Shown: in pieces, positions 41,750 to 50,576 of the stretch | Layout of the letters: the number at the start of each line of letters is the position of its first letter | How positions within the stretch are numbered: position 1 is the stretch's first letter | NCBI RefSeq assembly: GCF_900119485.1 | Contig: NZ_FPJZ01000004.1 | Span: forward strand, 65,819 to 129,818 | Direction: 5' to 3' | Source: Thermoactinomyces sp. DSM 45891 | Lineage (GTDB): Bacteria; Bacillota; Bacilli; Thermoactinomycetales; Thermoactinomycetaceae | Length of the DNA stretch: 64,000 bases | Program-made: the position numbers and the translations under genes | Notes under the pieces: model-generated | Seen by the model: only the letters and a program-made list of their open reading frames with translations | The model's database searches: none | Told to the model about the DNA's origin: nothing

Positions 41750-42631
41750 TTATTCTACATTGAATATAATGGTCTCTGACTTATACGGCTGAGGTACGAC
41801 ACCCCTTGCAAACCTACTATTGCCATTAGTTGAACCTAGATCAAAGTAGTCCAATTTCAATTCAAGGTCAGTTCCATAGGTTCCAGAGTATGTTCCTGCA
41901 CCACTAAACGACACGGTACTATTACTGGGGTTTGGTATCAGTGGACTTCTAGTATTGCCCTTTTTTCTAGATTCCTGAACAATGTCATATAAATTCATTT
42001 CATATTCGATCGAATTGAGTAAATCTTTTACACGCACCTTTCCACCTAGGCCAGTTCTGAGAGCGGTTTTTCCAGAGATCTCCTTTTTATGGAGATTGGC
42101 TGTTATCTGTATTCTAGTGCGGGCGGGAACCACAATTTGTTGTGATGGAACAGAGATCGTTCTTTCCACGGTAGTGTTGTTTCCTTGTGTACTGCTAAAA
42201 GAAAATTCTGTAGATAGCTTCCCGCCTAAGAAGGAAAAGCCCGCGGTAATTTCAGCTCCTATCTTAAGACCACGTGTGACAGAATTGGATACAGTATCAC
42301 TTATCTTTTCACTAAATGCTTGAGTACTTATGGTTTGCGGGATATCTAAGTTATTTTCTATCCTTGTTACCCCTACGTACGCTACACCCACATCATTAAT
42401 TACGGGTGAACCGCTCTGTCGAACATGTGGATTGTTTGCTGTTACTTTGTCTATACTCTTCACTTGGTAAATTCCGCGATAGGTATAGTTTAAAGCTGTC
42501 TGTACCTCTTTCTTTAAATCCAAAATATCGGCTGTATTTACCCTCGTCTCTGCAAAAGTATTAGCGGGGATTGAAAAGGCTAAGAGTGCAGCAAACATGA
42601 CTAATGTATAAATTCTCATCATCTTCTTCAT
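41750..42631 (-). CDS. ETX/MTX2-family beta-pore-forming toxin
   Basis: A 293-residue secreted protein. Signal peptide to about ANTFA/ETR. The segment from about 85 has the ETX/MTX2 pattern: NNLDIPQTISTQAFSEKISDTV, VTRGLKIGAEITAGFSF (the Ser/Thr-rich membrane hairpin region), TTVERTISVPSQQIVVPA, and the late Thr/Gly-rich strand SFSGAGTYSGTYGTDLE. Members are aerolysin-fold toxins, such as epsilon toxin and mosquitocidal Mtx2. GAGAGGAG precedes the ATG. Gene order gives no host hint. The family call is good; target cells are unknown. Confidence 0.85.
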   Translation of the reverse strand: MKKMMRIYTLVMFAALLAFSIPANTFAETRVNTADILDLKKEVQTALNYTYRGIYQVKSIDKVTANNPHVRQSGSPVINDVGVAYVGVTRIENNLDIPQTISTQAFSEKISDTVSNSVTRGLKIGAEITAGFSFLGGKLSTEFSFSSTQGNNTTVERTISVPSQQIVVPARTRIQITANLHKKEISGKTALRTGLGGKVRVKDLLNSIEYEMNLYDIVQESRKKGNTRSPLIPNPSNSTVSFSGAGTYSGTYGTDLELKLDYFDLGSTNGNSRFARGVVPQPYKSETIIFNVE

Positions 42632-42857
42632 ACCATTTATCTCCTCTCTGTTTATGTATTCATATATTTACATATTTATATATTTATTATGACATGAATT
42701 TATCGGCAAGCAATCCTTTTTATCTTACTCGATAAAGGAATTCAAATCTTAAAATCACTGGTAACGATGGCGATTACGATCCCGGTAAATGATTGGAACG
42801 ATTCAAAGTAAGGAGATGTTGATACGAGGGTAGGGATTCCCTGCAGATAGCTAAATT

Positions 42858-42871
42858 ATTTCCCAGGAAAT
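42858..42871. promoter_or_regulatory. Candidate Noc-binding site (NBS)
   Basis: ATTTCCCAGGAAAT matches the NBS consensus at 13 of 14 positions (one central G to A). It lies in the 360-bp intergenic region between the toxin gene and the TetR gene, which otherwise holds only the TetR promoter region. Confidence 0.55.
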
Positions 42872-42992
42872 GATGGAGTTTATCCAGTTGTTTTACGGTA
42901 ATCTTTATAGTTTTAAATTTTTCTCTTTGAAAACGTTTGCATTTCCATGTAAGATGTTCTTAACAGTGAACGGATACAGGAGTGTGCTTACC

Positions 42993-43592
42993 ATGCGCCA
43001 TCAAAAAGTGGATGTTATACTTCAAGCGGCTGTAGAGGTATTTTCCGATCAAGGCTTTGACCAAGCAAAGATGGATGATATTGCACAGGCGGCAGGTGTA
43101 GCAAAGGGAACGATTTATTATCATTTTAAGAGTAAAGAGGATTTGTTTACCGGATTAATGGACGAAGGTATGGAGAAGTTGATAGATTGTGTGAAGCGTC
43201 ATATCGACAGTGAGGATTCTCCAGTTGATCAGATGCATGGATTGATTCGAGCTCATAGTCAATTTTTTATGGAAAATGGAAAGTTGGCCAAGCTACTTCT
43301 GAATGAAGCTTTTGGAACAAAGGAGCGACAACAGAAGTTTCGTGCGAGCATTCGTGAATATATTCAGCTAATTGAGTCGTTGATTGAGAGAGGGATTTCT
43401 ACTGGCGATTTCCAATTTGATTATCCATCTGAAATGGCAATCTCAATCTTTGGAGCAGGGAGCGTATTGGTTCTGCATAAATTATACACTCTCGAGGATC
43501 GTGCATGGACTTCTGAAGAATCAGAGGAACTTACTCAAATGATTATCCAAAGTTTGAGCCAACTCGTCTTTCGTAGTTTGTTAATAAAATAG
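42993..43592 (+). CDS. TetR-family transcriptional regulator
   Basis: A 199-residue repressor. N-terminal HTH: ILQAAVEVFSDQGFDQAKMDDIA and GVAKGTIYYHFKSKEDLF. The ligand domain is helical. ATG 42993 follows AGGAG at 10 nt; the upstream frame to 42870 overlaps the intergenic NBS and has no start signal. It is followed by the YhgE/Pip-type transporter gene, with a palindrome between them, and it likely represses that gene. Confidence 0.9.
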   Translation: MRHQKVDVILQAAVEVFSDQGFDQAKMDDIAQAAGVAKGTIYYHFKSKEDLFTGLMDEGMEKLIDCVKRHIDSEDSPVDQMHGLIRAHSQFFMENGKLAKLLLNEAFGTKERQQKFRASIREYIQLIESLIERGISTGDFQFDYPSEMAISIFGAGSVLVLHKLYTLEDRAWTSEESEELTQMIIQSLSQLVFRSLLIK

Positions 43593-43604
43593 ATGATATT
43601 TTAA

Positions 43605-43635
43605 GGCACAAAGTACTTTCTTTGTGCATATTTTT
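43605..43635 (+). terminator. Terminator after the TetR gene
   Basis: GCACAAAG / CTTTGTGC, 7-nt loop, then ATATTTTT. Confidence 0.75.
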
Positions 43636-43653
43636 ATATTATAATATTTATTG

Positions 43654-43667
43654 ACTGACCAGTCAGT
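43654..43667. promoter_or_regulatory. Candidate TetR-family operator
   Basis: ACTGAC CA GTCAGT, a perfect 6-bp dyad with 2-bp centre, the common TGACTGACCAGTCA-type operator of drug-responsive TetR regulators. It overlaps a TTGACT element and lies 64 bp before the transporter start, downstream of the regulator gene. Confidence 0.7.
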
Positions 43668-43730
43668 TTTGAGAAAATGGACTTTTTACACTGAAAAAAG
43701 CTTCTTCCGATCTCGAAGGGAATGTACGTT

Positions 43731-45749
43731 ATGATGAAACGAAAAAAAGCAAAGGCCCTCCTTCTGGAGTACTCCGACTTTGCGAAGATCTGGCAAATTA
43801 AATCTATGCGGTTAGCAATGCTGGGAGTATTGGCGTTGCCTCTTGTGTATAGTTTTATTTATTTGTGGGCCTTTTTTGATCCATATGAAAATGTGAAATA
43901 TTTACCTGTAGCTGTGGTAAACGAAGACGTGGGTGTGCATAAGTCTGATCGTACGGTAGAAGCAGGAAACAAGATAGTAGATAAGCTGAAAGATAATTCG
44001 AAAGTGAAATGGGAATTTGTGAATCGCAAGCAGATGGAAGAAGGATTTAAAGATGGAACCTTTGCTCTCGCGCTCATTATTCCGAAGGAGTTTAGTGAGA
44101 AGGCATTAACTGTTGATAGCCCTGAACCTCTCCAAAGCCTAATCGAATATCGTTCCGATCCGAGTCAAAACTATTTAACGAGCCGATTAGGGAATAGTGT
44201 GGTTCAAACATTAAAAACAGATATAGGAAATCAACTGACAAAAGAATTTCTAACAGAAATGTTTGCTGAGTTGCATAAGAGTACAGATAAACTGCAAGAA
44301 GCAGCTGATGGGGCGCAAAAGTTAACGGACAGTATACAAAAAGCTAAAGATGGCACTGAGACAATGATTGCAAAGACGGAAGTATTGAAAGATGGTGCTC
44401 AGAAGGTTGCCGCAGGAAATGCGAAATTGGTCTCGAAACTTCACCAGACCGTTAAAGACTTAGAAGAAGCACTGAAAGGATATCATATTACTTGGGATAA
44501 TATGAAAAAGGCACAGGATTTTCTTCATAAAATTAATGATAATATACAAAAAGATAAAAGCAATATTTATAAAGCAGAAACATTTGATAAAATTACCAAG
44601 CGTTTGAAGGATGCCCAAAAACTACAGGAACAGGCACGTCAAAAACTAGATATATTGATAAAAGAGCATCCTGAGTTAGCCAAAGATCCAAACACGAAAA
44701 AACTTATCGATATTCATAGTGAGCTTCAACAACTGAATGTAGGTAGCCAGTCGGAAGCAAGCAAGATGGAGGAAGAAATAAAAAAATTAGCTTCTTCTTC
44801 TTCGTACAAAGATTTTGCATCCAATTTTCAAGGTTTGACCAGTGCTGTAGATATCGAGATTACAAAGCTGGAAGAGAAGAAAAATAAGATCCCGGAAGGA
44901 TTAAAGCAAGTACAGGAATTAGCAGATGGTAGTGCTAAAGTAGCGCAAGGGGTCACCAAACTACAGAAAGAAGGATTAGGTGACTTATCCAAAGGATTAG
45001 GCCGAATCATTAATGAGGGCTCAGATAGACTAGCATCAGAGCTACAAGACGGTGTGGATAAGGCAAAGGAATCATTGGTTGCGGATACGGAGAAGGGATC
45101 CGTTATGTCTGATCCGGTTCATGTAAAGGAAAATGAGCTCCATAAAGTACCAAACTATGCAACTGGTTTTGCGCCTTACTTCCTCTCCCTTTCTTTATGG
45201 GTAGGAGCAATGATTCTTTTTACTATCTTTGACATTTTCCAATTCTCATCGAAGATCTCGTATCGTCCAGTGAGACTCGGGATGGTAAGTATCGTTGGGA
45301 TGATCCAAGCGGTTATTACTTCATTAGCATTAACGCAAGGATTGGGAATTAAAGTGGAGCTCCCTATCTGGTTGTATGTTTTTACGATGTTAATGGGAGT
45401 TACATTTATCGCTATTAACCAGATGCTGGTGACGTACCTGGGTAACGTTGGACGATTCATGGCAATTGTCATTTTGATGTTCCAATTGGCATCAAGTGGG
45501 GGAACGTATCCGATTGAACTTTCTCCAGACTTCATCCAAATGATTCATCCGTTCTTACCGATGTCGTATACAGTACACGGATTACGAGCTATTCTATCGA
45601 GTGGTAACGAATCCGTTGTGTATCACGATGCACTCATTTTGCTGGGGTATTTCGTTGGTGCTGTGATTTTGACCCAGATAGGTGGAAGATACTTGGGGAA
45701 GAAAAAAGCAGCGAAACAAGAATCGTCTATGCAGTCACTAGCTAGTTAA
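43731..45749 (+). CDS. YhgE/Pip-family ABC-2-type membrane protein
   Basis: A 672-residue protein. One membrane segment near the start (MRLAMLGVLALPLVYSFIYL), a large extracytoplasmic part with heptad and DGA/DGT repeats (about 180-450), and five C-terminal membrane segments of ABC-2 type (QLASSGGTYPIELSPDFIQMI and on). This is the Pip/YhgE plan, also seen in the phage-receptor Pip and ESX/EsaA-like proteins. ATG 43731 is preferred to 43722, where the GAAGGG would be too close. It is probably controlled by the adjacent TetR. Confidence 0.88.
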   Translation: MMKRKKAKALLLEYSDFAKIWQIKSMRLAMLGVLALPLVYSFIYLWAFFDPYENVKYLPVAVVNEDVGVHKSDRTVEAGNKIVDKLKDNSKVKWEFVNRKQMEEGFKDGTFALALIIPKEFSEKALTVDSPEPLQSLIEYRSDPSQNYLTSRLGNSVVQTLKTDIGNQLTKEFLTEMFAELHKSTDKLQEAADGAQKLTDSIQKAKDGTETMIAKTEVLKDGAQKVAAGNAKLVSKLHQTVKDLEEALKGYHITWDNMKKAQDFLHKINDNIQKDKSNIYKAETFDKITKRLKDAQKLQEQARQKLDILIKEHPELAKDPNTKKLIDIHSELQQLNVGSQSEASKMEEEIKKLASSSSYKDFASNFQGLTSAVDIEITKLEEKKNKIPEGLKQVQELADGSAKVAQGVTKLQKEGLGDLSKGLGRIINEGSDRLASELQDGVDKAKESLVADTEKGSVMSDPVHVKENELHKVPNYATGFAPYFLSLSLWVGAMILFTIFDIFQFSSKISYRPVRLGMVSIVGMIQAVITSLALTQGLGIKVELPIWLYVFTMLMGVTFIAINQMLVTYLGNVGRFMAIVILMFQLASSGGTYPIELSPDFIQMIHPFLPMSYTVHGLRAILSSGNESVVYHDALILLGYFVGAVILTQIGGRYLGKKKAAKQESSMQSLAS

Positions 45750-45781
45750 GCTGCATAGCAAGTTATACTTTGTTGATTGGA

Positions 45782-45806
45782 AGCCTGCATATAGCGGGCT
45801 TTTTCT
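45782..45806 (+). terminator. Terminator after the YhgE/Pip gene
   Basis: AGCCTGC / GCGGGCT with a short loop, then TTTTTCT. Confidence 0.75.
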
Positions 45807-45874
45807 GTATCATATTTGTTATCTATCTGCAGTTAAGGAAATAATAGGTAGGTAAAAATGTAATAAAGAACATT

Positions 45875-45897
45875 TAAAACGTAATATTTACGATTTA
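45875..45897. promoter_or_regulatory. Zur box upstream of the zinc transporter operon
   Basis: A 23-bp near-palindrome centred on ACGTAATATTTACGA, close to the B. subtilis Zur consensus TCGTAATNATTACGA with flanking AAA/TTTA. It lies 70 bp before znuA. The zur gene is at the end of the same cluster, which supports the assignment. Confidence 0.8.
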
Positions 45898-45966
45898 CAA
45901 TAACTCATCCCTTCCTATATAATGATGTTACTTTTAAAAGATGAACGTTTTTGGAGGAAAATAGGT

Positions 45967-46908
45967 ATGAAAAAACAGTATGTTTACGGCATAATTGCTT
46001 CTTGTCTTTTTTTAACTTCTGTAATAGGTTGTTCGTCGAAAGAATCGAAGGATAGCACAAATCAGAATGGTTCAGTATCGATTGTGACGACTCTATATCC
46101 GTTAGAGGATTTTGCTAAGAAAATCGGGGGAAGTCATGTTCAAGTGACGAATGTGGTTCCGGCTGGGACTGAATCCCATGATTTTGAGCCATCTGCTAAA
46201 GATTTAGCGAAGTTAAGCAAGGCAAATATCTTTCTCTATCATGGATCGGGATTTGAGTCATGGACGGAGAAGGCAGTTTCTAATCTAGATAAGAGCAAGA
46301 CGAAAATCGTGAATGCATCGGATGGACTAACGTTGGACGAGGGGTCTAAAGGAGACCACAATCATAGCCACGATCACGAAGGGATGGACCCGCATCTATG
46401 GCTAGATCCTACTTTGGCTAAGAAGGAGTCTCGTAAGATTTATGATGCGATTGTATCTGCTGATCCAGCTCATAAAGAGGAATACACTAAAAACTTTACT
46501 GAGCTTGAGAAACAGTTTGATCAGTTGGATGTGGAGTTTCAAACGATGGCCAAAAAGGCAACAAAGAAGGAATTTGTCACGTCTCATGCTGCATTTAGCT
46601 ATTTAGCTCATCGATATGGATTGAAGCAAATTTCAATATCAGGGCTTTCGCCTGAGGATGAGCCAACACCGAAAGAGCTAAAGGCAATTATTGATGAAGT
46701 GAAGGAGCATCAGGTGAAGTACATTTTCTTCGAAACACTGGTTAGCGGTAAGATGGCGGATGTAGTAAAAAATGAAGTGAAGGCGGAAGCGCTTATTTTA
46801 AATCCGCTTGAGGGGTTAACTGCTGAAGAGATTAAGAGCAAGCAAGATTATTTTAGTGTGATGAGAAAGAATAAAGAAAATCTAGCGAAGGCATTAGGTG
46901 CGATGTAA
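45967..46908 (+). CDS. znuA: Zinc ABC transporter substrate-binding lipoprotein
   Basis: A 313-residue cluster A-I binding protein. The lipobox is TSVIGC. Metal ligands: His in GTESHDFEPS, the His-rich loop HNHSHDHEGMDPHLWLDP, His in FVTSHAAFSYLAHRYGL, and a late Asp/Glu. The His-rich loop is typical of zinc rather than manganese binders. ATG 45967 follows GGAGG; the upstream frame lacks a signal. First gene of a znuACB-zur cluster behind a Zur box. Confidence 0.92.
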   Translation: MKKQYVYGIIASCLFLTSVIGCSSKESKDSTNQNGSVSIVTTLYPLEDFAKKIGGSHVQVTNVVPAGTESHDFEPSAKDLAKLSKANIFLYHGSGFESWTEKAVSNLDKSKTKIVNASDGLTLDEGSKGDHNHSHDHEGMDPHLWLDPTLAKKESRKIYDAIVSADPAHKEEYTKNFTELEKQFDQLDVEFQTMAKKATKKEFVTSHAAFSYLAHRYGLKQISISGLSPEDEPTPKELKAIIDEVKEHQVKYIFFETLVSGKMADVVKNEVKAEALILNPLEGLTAEEIKSKQDYFSVMRKNKENLAKALGAM

Positions 46909-46909
46909 T

Positions 46910-47668
46910 ATGAGTACTCCGATACTGAAGGTGAGCCATCTCTATTTTTCCTACGGGAATCAAAAAGTGCTTGATGATGTGTCTCTATCTCTGGAAGAAG
47001 GGGAATTTTTAGGGATTTTAGGGCCGAATGGCTCAGGGAAGTCTACTTTGATGAAAATTGTACTGGGGTTGATGACGCCACAGCAAGGGGAAATCGATCT
47101 CTTTGGTTCTTCGATTGCTCATTTTAAGGAGCGCTCAAGGATTGGTTATGTCTCCCAAAAGGCGAATAGCTTTAATTTAGGATTCCCAGCCACGGTTCGT
47201 GAGGTTGTAGCGTCTGGACTTACGGGAAAGCTAGGGCTGTTTAAAAGATATAAAAAATCTGATTGGCAACGTGTGGATGAAGTAATTGAGCAAGTAGAGT
47301 TGTCTCATTTGGCTAATCGGAATATCGGAAAGCTATCAGGTGGACAGCAACAAAGAGCCTTTATTGCTAGGGCTTTGGTGGGGAATCCGGAGCTTTTGAT
47401 ATTAGATGAGCCGACGGTTGGAGTAGATGCGAAATCAACCACTCAATTTTATGAGTTGGTGCGATTTCTTCATCAGAATCAAGGGTTGTCAGTTATCATG
47501 GTAACACATGATATTGGGGTTATCTCTTCTTATGTAGACCGAGTGGCGTGTCTGAATAAGAGGCTCTTTTTTCACGGAGAGGCGGCCGAGTTTCAGCGAC
47601 GTCAGAAGGAGATTCTCTCAGCGGCATATGATTATGATATTCAACTAGTAGAGCATCACCATCACTAG
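46910..47668 (+). CDS. znuC: Zinc ABC transporter ATP-binding protein
   Basis: A 252-residue ABC ATPase: Walker A GPNGSGKSTLMKIVLG, Q-loop GYVSQKANSFN, signature LSGGQQQRAFIARAL, Walker B LLILDEPTVGVD, H-loop VTHD. It ends in a His cluster (VEHHHH) that may bind metal. ATG 46910 lies 1 nt after the znuA stop, with AGGTG as ribosome site inside znuA. Confidence 0.93.
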   Translation: MSTPILKVSHLYFSYGNQKVLDDVSLSLEEGEFLGILGPNGSGKSTLMKIVLGLMTPQQGEIDLFGSSIAHFKERSRIGYVSQKANSFNLGFPATVREVVASGLTGKLGLFKRYKKSDWQRVDEVIEQVELSHLANRNIGKLSGGQQQRAFIARALVGNPELLILDEPTVGVDAKSTTQFYELVRFLHQNQGLSVIMVTHDIGVISSYVDRVACLNKRLFFHGEAAEFQRRQKEILSAAYDYDIQLVEHHHH

Positions 47669-47689
47669 GATGTGAAGGAGGTAAGAAGT

Positions 47690-48547
47690 TTGATTGAGGA
47701 TTTTTTTCAGTATGAGTTCTTACAACATGCTCTTTATGCAGGGCTCTTGATCGGATTTATCTCTCCGTTGATTGGCGTATATTTGGTCGTGCGGAGGCTT
47801 TCATTAATTGCTGATGCGTTATCTCACGTTACGTTATCCGGAGTTGCGGCAGGCTTATTTCTTCAAAAGAAATTGAATCTGCTCACAGAGATCAATCCCA
47901 TTTATATAGGGATGGGCTTTTCAGTGATAGGTTCTCTGTTTGTAGAGCGATTGAGGAGGATGTATCGTTCGTATTCGGAGATTGCAATTCCCATTATTAT
48001 GTCTGGTGGCGTGGGTCTAGGGGTTGTACTGATTAGCGCGGCTGATGGATTTAATGTTGATATTACCGGGTATTTATTCGGAAATATATTGGCAGTACGA
48101 ACCGATGAATTACAAATGATTTTGATGGTGGCAGCAATCACACTATTGATACTGGTTTTATTTCGGAAAGAATTATTTGCTTTGTCATTTGATGAAGAGA
48201 ATGCTGTTTTAACAGGTGTAAATCGCTCGACGGTTCATTTTCTTTTTATTGTAGTGGTTGCGCTTGTGATTGCCTCCTCCATTCGAGTTGTGGGGATTTT
48301 GTTAGTATCTGCGTTGATTACCCTACCTGTAGCAACTGCTTTACAACATACGAATAGCTTTCGACAAACATTGATTGCTTCTATTTTATATGGTGAATTA
48401 TCTGTTATTTTAGGACTATTGGTTGCCTACCGCTTTGATTTAGCTTCTGGCGGGGCCATTGTATTAGTTTCTATCATGATGTTGTTATGCGTGTTTTTGA
48501 TTAAAAAGGTAGTTTACCTGATCTCGCGACTACAAAAAAATAAATAA
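47690..48547 (+). CDS. znuB: Zinc ABC transporter permease
   Basis: A 285-residue ABC-3 permease with about eight membrane segments: GLLIGFISPLIGVYLVVRRL, ADALSHVTLSGVAAG (conserved), RVVGILLVSALITLPVATA. TTG 47690 is chosen for AAGGAGG upstream; a GTG at 47672 overlaps the ribosome site. It is third in the zinc operon. Confidence 0.92.
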   Translation: MIEDFFQYEFLQHALYAGLLIGFISPLIGVYLVVRRLSLIADALSHVTLSGVAAGLFLQKKLNLLTEINPIYIGMGFSVIGSLFVERLRRMYRSYSEIAIPIIMSGGVGLGVVLISAADGFNVDITGYLFGNILAVRTDELQMILMVAAITLLILVLFRKELFALSFDEENAVLTGVNRSTVHFLFIVVVALVIASSIRVVGILLVSALITLPVATALQHTNSFRQTLIASILYGELSVILGLLVAYRFDLASGGAIVLVSIMMLLCVFLIKKVVYLISRLQKNK

Positions 48548-48595
48548 CGTCTATAAAGAGCGATTTCCATAGATTCATGATAGGAGCGGTTGTAG

Positions 48596-49030
48596 ATGGA
48601 TTTACAAGGAGCACTCGAGATACTGAAGAGGAATGGCTATAAATACACGGGTAAGCGCAAAAGGTTGGTTGAGGTTTTTTATAGAGAGAGTCGTTACCTT
48701 AGTGCGAAAGAAGTTTTAGATTATATGCAGGCAGATTATCCAGGACTTAGTTTTGATACGATTTATCGTAATCTAGCGTTATTTGAGGATATTGGCATAG
48801 TGGAGGCGACCGAATGGCAAGGGGAGAGGCGTTACCGTTTTTGTTGCGGAGGAGATGAGCATCACCATCACCTGATATGTACGTTTTGTGGAAAGACGCG
48901 TACGATCCATGTTTGTCCGATGAACGCCATTTTGGGGAAGCCTGAAGACTTTGATATAACGGGACATAAATTTGAAATCTATGGAACTTGCTCATCGTGC
49001 AAAACAGATGTAGCTGTACCCAAAATGTAA
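48596..49030 (+). CDS. zur: Fur-family zinc uptake regulator Zur
   Basis: A 144-residue repressor. Winged helix with YKYTGKRKRLVEVF and PGLSFDTIYRNLALFEDIGIVE. Metal region HHHHLICTFCGKTR; structural zinc cysteines CTFC and CSSC; near the end GHKFEIYGTC. Close in pattern to B. subtilis Zur. It likely represses the operon through the Zur box at 45875 when zinc is ample. Confidence 0.93.
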   Translation: MDLQGALEILKRNGYKYTGKRKRLVEVFYRESRYLSAKEVLDYMQADYPGLSFDTIYRNLALFEDIGIVEATEWQGERRYRFCCGGDEHHHHLICTFCGKTRTIHVCPMNAILGKPEDFDITGHKFEIYGTCSSCKTDVAVPKM

Positions 49031-49137
49031 GAAAAAGGCTTAGGAATCCATCTAGGTCTTTTTTCAATTTTAGAGGAAAATGCGATTAAGAAATGAATTA
49101 TTTAGATAAGATTTGAATCCTTGTTCAGGAGGAACCT

Positions 49138-50574
49138 ATGGAGCACATAGCTAAGTTCGCAATTCAAGAGGCTGAGAAGCTAGGAATCGAATATATAGAT
49201 GTTCGTGTTTCTCAATTTATCAAAGAGGAAATCGAAATCCATAATGGGGAGTTAGAAAAGCTTCTTTATCATGAGGATCAAGGGATTGGGATTCGAGTTT
49301 TGATAGACGGAGGATGGGGGTTTGTTAGTACTCCGAAACATTGTGAACAAGAGGTTCGGAAATGTATCGTGCAGGCTATCGAGCTAGCGAGAGCGAGTGG
49401 GTCTGTTCGTCAAGAAGAGTTGGTACTAAGTCCGATTGAAAAAGCAGTGGCGGAATATCGTACTTCCTTAAAAAGAGACCCATTCGATGTTCCTTTAGCA
49501 GAGAAGATGGAGTTATTAGAGCAAGCGAATGCAGCCTTACGGGTACAGCCTGAGGTGACGGTTGCTAAATCGATGATGTATATGCATCGGGAAGAAAAGC
49601 TCTTTTTAAATAGTGTGGGTTCTCATATTTATCAGGAAACAACGGTTGTAGGTGCAGGAATCCAAGCAGTTGCTTCTGATGGGAAAGATGTGCAAGTTAG
49701 ATCTTATCCAAATACGTTCCAAGGCAACTTTCAGCAAGCAGGTTATGAATATATAGAGGGCTTAGGATTAGTAGGTGAGGCAGAGAGGGTGGCACAGGAG
49801 GCGGCGCAACTTTTACAAGCAGATGATTGTCCAGAAGGTGTTCAAACTCTGATTCTTCATGGTTCCCAGCTTGCCCTTCAGATTCATGAATCTTGTGGAC
49901 ACGCTGTTGAGTTAGATCGTGCCCTCGGCGAGGAATCTGGTTTTGTAGGAGAAAGCTTTCTCACATCTGATTGCTTGGATCACTTTCAGTATGGTTCGGA
50001 CATGGTCTGTTTAACAGCAGATGCTACGACGGAAGGTGGAGTGGGAACCTACTTATATGATGATGAAGGTGTCTCTGCACAGAGGACTCCCCTTGTGGAT
50101 AATGGGAAATTTGTTGGTTATCTAAGTGGCAGGGATACAGCTCCTCGCATTCATAGAGAAAGTTCAGGGGCGATGAGAGCAGTTGGATGGCAAAACGTGC
50201 CGATCGTACGAATGACCAATGTTCACCTAGAACCCGGTGACTTTACAGTCGACGAGATCATTTCCACTACAGAGTCCGGAATTTATATGGAAGGGATAAA
50301 AAGCTGGAGTATCGATGATATTCGGTATAACTTCCAGTTCGGTTGTGAAATTGCGTGGGAGATTAAGGGTGGGAAGCGAATTAGAATGCTCAAGAATCCG
50401 TTCTATACTTCGAATAGTCCTGAATTTTGGTCTCGTTGTGATGCGATCGCCCATGATGATTGGCAACTATGGGGAGTGCCAAACTGTGGAAAAGGCGAGC
50501 CTTATCAAACCATTTTTGTGAGTCACGGTGCATCGACTGCTAGATTCCGTCAGGTACAGATTGGAGTGAGCTAA
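49138..50574 (+). CDS. tldD: TldD-family metalloprotease subunit
   Basis: A 478-residue protein with the catalytic metal motif HESCGHAVELD (HExxxH) and the family end NCGKGEPYQTIFVSHG. TldD pairs with TldE into a protease that acts on unfolded peptides and on RiPP precursors such as microcin B17 in enterobacteria. AGGAGG precedes the ATG. The stop is 2 bp before tldE, so the two are coupled. No RiPP precursor is recognisable next to it. Confidence 0.9.
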   Translation: MEHIAKFAIQEAEKLGIEYIDVRVSQFIKEEIEIHNGELEKLLYHEDQGIGIRVLIDGGWGFVSTPKHCEQEVRKCIVQAIELARASGSVRQEELVLSPIEKAVAEYRTSLKRDPFDVPLAEKMELLEQANAALRVQPEVTVAKSMMYMHREEKLFLNSVGSHIYQETTVVGAGIQAVASDGKDVQVRSYPNTFQGNFQQAGYEYIEGLGLVGEAERVAQEAAQLLQADDCPEGVQTLILHGSQLALQIHESCGHAVELDRALGEESGFVGESFLTSDCLDHFQYGSDMVCLTADATTEGGVGTYLYDDEGVSAQRTPLVDNGKFVGYLSGRDTAPRIHRESSGAMRAVGWQNVPIVRMTNVHLEPGDFTVDEIISTTESGIYMEGIKSWSIDDIRYNFQFGCEIAWEIKGGKRIRMLKNPFYTSNSPEFWSRCDAIAHDDWQLWGVPNCGKGEPYQTIFVSHGASTARFRQVQIGVS

Positions 50575-50576
50575 AG

